Source of the DNA: JAAYPI01 sp036734385
Lineage (GTDB): Bacteria > Bacteroidota > Bacteroidia > Bacteroidales > Paludibacteraceae
Direction of reading: 5' to 3'
Assembly: GCA_036734385.1 (NCBI GenBank)
Contig: DAIMYQ010000013.1
Coordinates: forward strand, 1-38,138
Length of the DNA stretch: 38,138 nucleotides
Shown here in pieces: positions 33,035 to 38,138 of this stretch; within the stretch, counting starts at the first letter, position 1, and every line of letters starts with the position of its first letter. The notes beneath the pieces were generated by a model. It made no database searches. It saw only the letters and a list, made by a program, of their open reading frames with translations, and was not told the DNA's origin. A program made the position numbers and the translations under genes.

Positions 33035-33042
33035 CAAAAGTA
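33035..33042 (-). promoter_or_regulatory. -7 promoter element TACTTTTG for the cupin-XRE/acyl-CoA ligase unit
   Basis: Minus-strand TACTTTTG followed by CC lies 78 nt upstream of the ATG at 32956, inside the longer open frame, which supports the shorter start. Confidence 0.58.
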
Positions 33043-33292
33043 AATAATTTACCCAATACAAGCAATTTTTTATTACCATTTAAAACAAAAGTGGACTGTT
33101 TTTTTATAAAAAGTAATTTAAACAATCAAAAAAATATTCATTTCATAGCAAACAGACTTTATATTGCTTGTTAAACTTAAACAGAAAAAAATATTTGGCA
33201 AAAGACCTGCTACGAAAGGGCAATGAAACTACTTCTCTCATTTTCTTTAACTTAAAAGAATGAAAAAATTACTGAAAGAGATTCTATTTTAT

Positions 33293-33300
33293 TACTTTTG
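33293..33300 (+). promoter_or_regulatory. -7 promoter element TACTTTTG for topA
   Basis: TACTTTTG followed by C, 38 nt upstream of the ATG at 33339. No TTTG is seen at 19-nt spacing. Confidence 0.58.
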
Positions 33301-33338
33301 CACTGATTTTTGTAATTAAAGTGTGGAAAAAATATAAA

Positions 33339-35681
33339 ATGGGAAAAAATTTAGTCATTGTCGAGTCCCCTGCCAAAGCCAAAACGATAGAAAAATTCTT
33401 AGGAAAAGACTTTCAGGTAACATCAAGTTTTGGTCATATTCGAGATTTGAAAAAAAACGGTATAAGTATTGATTTCAAAAACAATTATACTCCCATTTAC
33501 GAGGTTCCTACAGACAAAAAGAAACTTGTTGCGGAATTAAAAAAGAAAGTAGCTGATTCAGAAATAATTTGGTTAGCATCCGATGAGGACCGAGAAGGAG
33601 AAGCCATAGCTTGGCACTTATGCGAGGAACTTAAACTCTCAACCGAAAACACAAAGCGTATTGTTTTTCACGAAATTACAAAAGAAGCCATTCTACACGC
33701 TATCGAATGCCCTCGGACAATTGACTTGGCTTTGGTTGATGCACAACAAGCCCGACGAGTGCTTGACCGCATCGTGGGTTTCGAATTATCTCCCGTACTT
33801 TGGAAAAAAATAAAACCATCACTTTCAGCAGGTCGTGTACAATCGGTAGCTGTTCGTTTAATTGTTGAAAGAGAAAGAGAAATTAACAGTTTCGTTCCGA
33901 TAGAAAGCTATCGTGTAACAGGCATATTTGAAATAAAAGATGATAAGGGTGTTTTATCCGAATTAAATGCTGAATTGCAAAATCGTTTCAAAACAAAAAA
34001 AGAAGCGGAACAATTCTTGGAAAAATGCAAGGATGCAACTTTTACCATTGCCGATATTTCAAAGAAACCTACAAAAAGGTCTCCTTCCGCACCTTTTACC
34101 ACTTCAACATTACAACAAGAAGCTGCCCGAAAACTGGGATATTCAGTTTCTCAAACAATGATGATAGCACAGAAGTTGTACGAAAGTGGAAACATTACCT
34201 ATATGCGTACTGACTCCGTAAACTTATCTTCTTTGGCTCTAAACACTGCAAAAGAAGAAATTCTTTCTTTCGCGGGAGAAAAATACAGCAAAAGCAGGCA
34301 TTTCACAACGACCTCAAAAGGAGCACAAGAAGCTCACGAAGCTATTCGCCCAACTTATCTGAACAAACATACAATAGAAGGCACTAAGCAGGAAAAAAAT
34401 TTGTATGAATTGATATGGAAACGGACTATTGCATCACAAATGGCAGATGCAGAAATGGAAAAGACAACCGTTTCAATCAATATTTCAAACAGTAACGAAA
34501 AATTTGTTGCCGTCGGAGAGGTTCTCGTTTTTGACGGTTTTTTGAAAGTTTACATGGAATCGAAAGATGATGATGACGATGAAAATGAACAAAAAATGCT
34601 TCCTCCGCTAAAAGTAAATACTGTATTGCCTTATAAAAAAATTATTTGCACCGAACGTTTCACCCAACGTCCGGCACGCTACACAGAAGCGAGTTTGGTT
34701 CGAAAATTAGAAGAATTAGGCATCGGAAGACCTTCTACTTATGCTCCAACTATCAGTACCATACAAAATAGAGGATATGTGGAAAAAGCTGATAAAGAAG
34801 GTGAGACAAGAAAATATAAAAGCCTAAGTTTGATAAAAGGTGAAATAAAAGAATTAGATAATACAGAAGTGATTGGCACAGAAAAATCAAAACTTTTTCC
34901 GACTGACACAGGTGCTGTTGTAAACGACTTCTTAAACGAATATTTTAATGCTATTATCAACTATAATTTTACAGCAAAGGTAGAAAAAGAGTTTGACTTG
35001 GTTGCCGCAGGAAAATTAGAATGGAGAAAAGCGATTGATAAATTCTATAAAGGATTCCATCCTTTAGTAGAAGATTCTTTACAAAACACAGAAAAAAAGG
35101 TTGGAGAGCGTGTACTTGGCACAGACCCCAAAACAGGTAAACCGGTATCCGTAAAAATTGGACGTTTTGGTGCTGTAGCACAAATCGGGTTAGCTACCGA
35201 TGAAGAAAAGCCACAATTTGCATCAATTAAAAAAGGACAATCTATCGAAACAATTTCGCTTGAAGAAGCATTGGAACTGTTTAAACTGCCTCGTCAGGTA
35301 GGAAAATACGAAGATGAAGAAATGATAGCCGCAGTAGGGCGTTTTGGTCCTTACATTCGTCATAATGGAACATTTTATTCTTTACCCAAAGACCTTGATC
35401 CATTGAAAGTAACAGAAGATGAAGCTATCAGTATAATTGATGCAAAGCGTTTAGCTGATAAAAATAAGATTATCAAAACTTTTACAGAAGACACCGATTT
35501 GCGAGTTTTAAATGGGAGATTTGGTCCTTACATTAGCAAAGAAAAAACCAACTATAAAATTCCAAAAACGCAAAAACCGGAAGAATTAAGCTACGAAGAT
35601 TGTCTTGCTATTATAGAAAAAGAAGGCACAACAAAGCCTGTAAAAAAGGGCAAATATGCAGCAAAAGCAAAAAAGAAATAA
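33339..35681 (+). CDS. topA: DNA topoisomerase I (type IA)
   Basis: 780 residues from the ATG at 33339 (MGKNLVIVESPAKAKT); a GTG six codons earlier is less likely. It relaxes negative supercoils through a 5'-phosphotyrosine. The Toprim domain has E9 in VESPAKAKT and DEDREGEAIAWHL (82-94). LVDAQQARRVLDRIVGFELSP follows, and the active Tyr is about residue 288 in ITYMRTDS. An acidic loop (DDDDDENE) lies near 408-415. The C-terminus has no zinc-finger cysteine sets; instead three short repeats (KIGRFGAVAQIG, AAVGRFGPYIRHNG, VLNGRFGPYISKE) and a Lys-rich tail replace them, usual for Bacteroidota. A bidirectional terminator follows. Confidence 0.96.
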   Translation: MGKNLVIVESPAKAKTIEKFLGKDFQVTSSFGHIRDLKKNGISIDFKNNYTPIYEVPTDKKKLVAELKKKVADSEIIWLASDEDREGEAIAWHLCEELKLSTENTKRIVFHEITKEAILHAIECPRTIDLALVDAQQARRVLDRIVGFELSPVLWKKIKPSLSAGRVQSVAVRLIVEREREINSFVPIESYRVTGIFEIKDDKGVLSELNAELQNRFKTKKEAEQFLEKCKDATFTIADISKKPTKRSPSAPFTTSTLQQEAARKLGYSVSQTMMIAQKLYESGNITYMRTDSVNLSSLALNTAKEEILSFAGEKYSKSRHFTTTSKGAQEAHEAIRPTYLNKHTIEGTKQEKNLYELIWKRTIASQMADAEMEKTTVSINISNSNEKFVAVGEVLVFDGFLKVYMESKDDDDDENEQKMLPPLKVNTVLPYKKIICTERFTQRPARYTEASLVRKLEELGIGRPSTYAPTISTIQNRGYVEKADKEGETRKYKSLSLIKGEIKELDNTEVIGTEKSKLFPTDTGAVVNDFLNEYFNAIINYNFTAKVEKEFDLVAAGKLEWRKAIDKFYKGFHPLVEDSLQNTEKKVGERVLGTDPKTGKPVSVKIGRFGAVAQIGLATDEEKPQFASIKKGQSIETISLEEALELFKLPRQVGKYEDEEMIAAVGRFGPYIRHNGTFYSLPKDLDPLKVTEDEAISIIDAKRLADKNKIIKTFTEDTDLRVLNGRFGPYISKEKTNYKIPKTQKPEELSYEDCLAIIEKEGTTKPVKKGKYAAKAKKK

Positions 35682-35700
35682 AGAAACTTTATATAAAAAT

Positions 35701-35737
35701 AAAAAGCGACGAACCCAAATAGAGTTTGTCGCTTTTT
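35701..35737. terminator. Bidirectional terminator between topA and the M48 protease gene
   Basis: 10-bp outer stem AAAAAGCGAC / GTCGCTTTTT (35701-35710 with 35728-35737) and an inner AAC/GTT extension. Poly-A on one side and poly-T on the other serve both converging genes. Confidence 0.86.
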
Positions 35738-35754
35738 GCATATAATTAGCAAAA

Positions 35755-36543
35755 TTATTTAGTATAGTATTTTTGAGCTTCCGGTAAAAGTGTTTTAAGA
35801 GCTGCAATTCTCTTAGCATCAGAAGGGTGAGTACTCAAAAAATCGGTTGAGGCTCCTTTTCCTGCAGACATTCTTTCCCAAAATGTAACAGCTTCAGCAG
35901 GATTATATCCCGCCATTGCCATAAAGATGAGCCCTAGATGATCAGCTTCATATTCATGTTTACGTGAATATGGCAATAAAACTCCAACCTGAGTTCCCAA
36001 ACCATACACAGTTTGTACCAACTGTTGTGTTACCGCTGTTTTACTGGAAACAGCAGCTCCTGCAATTTGAGATCCTGTTTCAACCAACATCTGTTGGCTC
36101 ATACGTTCGTTACCGTGTTTGGCAACAACATGTGCAATTTCGTGACCCATCACAACGGCAATACCTGCTTCTGTTTGACAATAAGGAATAATTCCTTCAT
36201 AAAAAACGACCTTGCCTCCGGGCATACAGAAAGCATTTGCCGTGGTATCTTTTACAAGAGAATAAGACCATGCAAAATTGGCAATTTCTGATTCCATCCC
36301 GTTATCTTTCAAATATTTTTCTACAGCTGCGGCAATTTTTTTGCCAACCGTTTCTACTTTCTTTGTGTCTGTGATATTTTTAGATATAACTGCTGTAGAC
36401 ATATATTCGGTATAACTAAGTGCACTTGCTTGCAAAACTTCTGAATCCGAAACCAGAAGAAGCTGTTTTCTACCAGTTAAGGGAACACTACTGCACGAAG
36501 CTAATAACAAAATCACTAAAGCATAAGATATAATTTTTTTCAT
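35755..36543 (-). CDS. M48 family metalloprotease lipoprotein
   Basis: 262 residues. The signal peptide ends in LLASCSS, with Cys17 lipidated. The zinc site is HEIAH (134-138) plus the downstream EYEADHLGLIFMAMAGYNP (about 205-223), which provides the third ligand Glu; MPGGKVVFYEGI precedes it and STHPSDAKRIAAL is the usual C-terminal block. This is the soluble, BepA/LoiP-like type, which degrades misfolded outer-membrane proteins in the periplasm; the substrate is not shown here. It is divergent from proB, with an abutting -7 element. Confidence 0.92.
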   Translation of the reverse strand: MKKIISYALVILLLASCSSVPLTGRKQLLLVSDSEVLQASALSYTEYMSTAVISKNITDTKKVETVGKKIAAAVEKYLKDNGMESEIANFAWSYSLVKDTTANAFCMPGGKVVFYEGIIPYCQTEAGIAVVMGHEIAHVVAKHGNERMSQQMLVETGSQIAGAAVSSKTAVTQQLVQTVYGLGTQVGVLLPYSRKHEYEADHLGLIFMAMAGYNPAEAVTFWERMSAGKGASTDFLSTHPSDAKRIAALKTLLPEAQKYYTK

Positions 36544-36587
36544 ACGTAACGGGATTTAAAACTATGTTATTTAACAAATTAAATTTT

Positions 36588-36603
36588 TAACTTTGCAAAA
36601 GTA
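36588..36603. promoter_or_regulatory. Abutting divergent -7 elements for proB (+) and the M48 gene (-)
   Basis: Plus-strand TAACTTTG (36588-36595) is followed without gap by the complement of TACTTTTG (36596-36603, minus strand). The proB ATG is 36 nt to the right and the M48 ATG 52 nt to the left. Confidence 0.58.
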
Positions 36604-36631
36604 ATTATTTTAATAGTAACGAAACAAGGGG

Positions 36632-37717
36632 ATGAGTTATAAATTTAAGAAAATAGCTATCAAGATAGGAAGCAACGTTTTAACACAAAAAGATGGAACG
36701 CTGGATTTACCCCGTATGGCTGCTTTGGTCGACCAAATTGCAACATTGCATAATGCAGGAGTAGAAATCATTCTTATTTCTTCAGGAGCCGTTGCGTCAG
36801 GTAAAAGCGAATTGAAATTGGCAAAAAAATTGGATTCTGTTTCCAGCCGACAATTATTCTCTGCCGTAGGTCAAGCCAAATTGATAAATCATTACTATGA
36901 ATTGTTTCGCAAACACGGCATTTTTTGCGGACAAGTACTCACTACAAAAGAAAATTTGGGCTCTCGGCGGCACTACTTGAACCAGAAAAACTGCATGAAT
37001 ACAATGATCGAAAACAAGGTCATTCCTATTGTGAACGAAAACGATACCATTTCAGTAACTGAATTAATGTTTACTGACAATGACGAACTTTCCGGCTTAA
37101 TTGCAACTATGATGGATATGCAAGCCTTAATTATACTTAGTAATGTAGATGGCATTTATAACGGAAACCCTCAAGAAGAAGGCGTTAGCGTAATTTCTGA
37201 AGTATTGCCGGGAAAACGCAATTTATCGGAATACATTCAAACTTCTAAATCCTCTTTCGGACGTGGAGGCATGCAAACTAAAACCAATATTGCAGGAAAA
37301 GTGGCAGATGAGGGTATTGAAGTAATTATTGCAAACGGGAAAAAGGAAAATATTTTACCGGATTTACTAGACAAGCAAAGTAGCACGATTTGCACACGAT
37401 TTGTTGCTGCTACTAAAGAAGCTTCAAGTGTAAAAAAATGGATTGCACACAGCAACGATTTCGCCAAAGGAGAAATCCATGTAAACGCCGGAGCTAAAGA
37501 AGCACTATTGGGCAATAAAGCCACATCCGTTTTATTTGTAGGAGTAACCCATATAAAAGGAGATTTTGAAAAAGACGATATTGTAAAAATCATTGACGAA
37601 AAAGGCATACAAGTAGGCGTTGGGAAAACACAATATGAGAGTGTAAAAGCACGCCAATTAATCGGGAAAAAAGGACAACGCCCATTAGTACATTACGATT
37701 ATTTGTATTTGGATTAA
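36632..37717 (+). CDS. proB: Glutamate 5-kinase with PUA domain
   Basis: 361 residues. It phosphorylates glutamate to gamma-glutamyl phosphate, the first step of proline synthesis. The amino acid kinase domain (1-255) has IAIKIGSNVL, ISSGAVASGKSEL, PIVNENDTIS and SSFGRGGMQTK; the C-terminal PUA domain (about 275-361) has KGEIHVNAGAKEALL. Proline feedback is usual for the family. It is followed after 27 nt by proA, forming the standard proBA unit. Confidence 0.96.
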   Translation: MSYKFKKIAIKIGSNVLTQKDGTLDLPRMAALVDQIATLHNAGVEIILISSGAVASGKSELKLAKKLDSVSSRQLFSAVGQAKLINHYYELFRKHGIFCGQVLTTKENLGSRRHYLNQKNCMNTMIENKVIPIVNENDTISVTELMFTDNDELSGLIATMMDMQALIILSNVDGIYNGNPQEEGVSVISEVLPGKRNLSEYIQTSKSSFGRGGMQTKTNIAGKVADEGIEVIIANGKKENILPDLLDKQSSTICTRFVAATKEASSVKKWIAHSNDFAKGEIHVNAGAKEALLGNKATSVLFVGVTHIKGDFEKDDIVKIIDEKGIQVGVGKTQYESVKARQLIGKKGQRPLVHYDYLYLD

Positions 37718-37744
37718 ATCGAATAACTAAATCAAAGAAATATT

Positions 37745-38138
37745 ATGACACAAAATACATTTTGGGGAGAAGCTTCTCTCGTGGCTTCTCGCAAATTAAA
37801 CTTGATCTCGGATGAAACGATTAACAAAGTACTGCTTGCAGTAGCTGATGAAGCTATTGCAAAAACCGATATTATTTTAGCTGAAAATCAAAAGGATCTG
37901 ACTGCTATGGATAAAGCCAATCCGATGTACGATCGTTTATTGCTGTCTGCAGAGCGTATAAAAGGTATCGCAACTGACATAAAAAAGGTTGCTTCATTGC
38001 CCTCGCCTCTAAACCGTTTACTGGAAGAACGTACCTTGCCAAATGCTCTTAAACTAACGAAAATAAGCGTTCCTTTCGGAGTCATTGGCATTATTTATGA
38101 GGCTCGTCCAAATGTGAGTTTCGATGTTTTCTCGCTTT
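37745..38138 (+). CDS. proA: Glutamate-5-semialdehyde dehydrogenase, N-terminal part
   Basis: The start ATG is at 37745 and the frame is open to the window end, giving 131 residues of about 415. It reduces gamma-glutamyl phosphate to glutamate semialdehyde with NADPH. The N-terminus (NTFWGEASLVASRKLNLIS), EAIAKTDIILAENQKDL, DRLLLSAERIKGIA and VPFGVIGIIYEARPNVSFD are typical of ProA. The catalytic Cys lies beyond the edge. Confidence 0.94.
   Translation, partial: MTQNTFWGEASLVASRKLNLISDETINKVLLAVADEAIAKTDIILAENQKDLTAMDKANPMYDRLLLSAERIKGIATDIKKVASLPSPLNRLLEERTLPNALKLTKISVPFGVIGIIYEARPNVSFDVFSL

Larger units (their letters stand above)
32957..33338. other. 382-nt divergent intergenic region between the cupin-XRE gene and topA
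   Basis: The longest gene-free stretch of the window, very AT-rich. It contains the minus-strand -7 element at 33035-33042 and the topA -7 element at 33293-33300. I find no convincing hairpin, RNA gene or long repeat between them; the only short frames (33223-33255, 10 codons; 33260-33319, 19 codons) are not credible genes. Confidence 0.7.

Noticed and set aside
33223..33319. Two tiny frames (10 and 19 codons) upstream of topA, one preceded by GAAAGGG
   Set aside because: Too short, no conservation argument possible, and the second overlaps the topA promoter.
1..38138. CRISPR arrays, insertion sequences, prophage or toxin-antitoxin genes
   Set aside because: No regularly spaced repeats, transposase, integrase or matching small gene pair could be found on either strand.

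Overview
The window is 38 kb of AT-rich chromosomal DNA from a member of the Bacteroidota, most likely the order Bacteroidales. The evidence is the repeated TAnnTTTG -7 promoter element (the Bacteroides-type sigma signature, three times with a TTTG box exactly 19 nt upstream), start codons without Shine-Dalgarno motifs, DUF4271 and DUF6242 type proteins, a 622-residue IspG, a carboxypeptidase-regulatory plus TonB-plug protein, and a cupin-XRE regulator next to an acyl-CoA ligase. Almost everything is core or conserved lineage-specific gene content. I see no insertion sequence, prophage, CRISPR array or restriction/defence island.

Layout. 1-4.8 kb: tail of an unidentified gene, then three separately promoted exported proteins (NodB-type deacetylase lipoprotein, uncharacterised lipoprotein, lamin-tail surface protein). 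4.9-9.2 kb: gpmI, rpmH, PASTA protein, RluA-type pseudouridine synthase (interrupted by an N gap) and a small plug-domain protein. 9.2-13.5 kb: a plus-strand operon pyrE - SRPBCC protein - argH - radical SAM - GT-B glycosyltransferase. 13.5-16.3 kb (minus): radC - deacetylase-like - upp. 16.3-20.7 kb (minus): tRNA-Glu - rpsT, and murF - ispG - PAP2-like membrane protein. 20.7-22.5 kb: DUF6242 lipoprotein - coaD. 22.5-24.4 kb (minus): argB - M20 deacylase. 24.4-28.7 kb: trmH-type methyltransferase, LOG protein, DUF4271, hemD, rnpA, yidD, tatD. 28.8-33.0 kb: TGS-nucleoside kinase, then acyl-CoA ligase and its cupin-XRE regulator on the minus strand. 33.3 kb to the end: topA, an M48 protease lipoprotein, proB and the start of proA.

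Functional themes are arginine/proline/pyrimidine metabolism (argH, argB, argE-like, proBA, pyrE, upp, nucleoside kinase), envelope building (murF, glycosyltransferase, deacetylases, lipoproteins), isoprenoid and coenzyme A synthesis, and translation/RNA (rpmH, rpsT, tRNA-Glu, rnpA, RluA, TrmH). Two 100-N gaps exist. The first hides the catalytic core of the pseudouridine synthase. The second is a false gap: the same 55 bases stand on both sides, and removing 155 nt restores one intact 549-residue acyl-CoA ligase. No clearly new multi-gene system is evident. The best leads are the uncharacterised 342-residue lipoprotein, the barrel-less SusC-like plug protein, the radical SAM/glycosyltransferase pair, and several compact promoter arrangements (near-leaderless radC, abutting divergent -7 boxes at proB, a promoter inside a terminator at rnpA, and a tRNA-Glu-rpsT dicistron).
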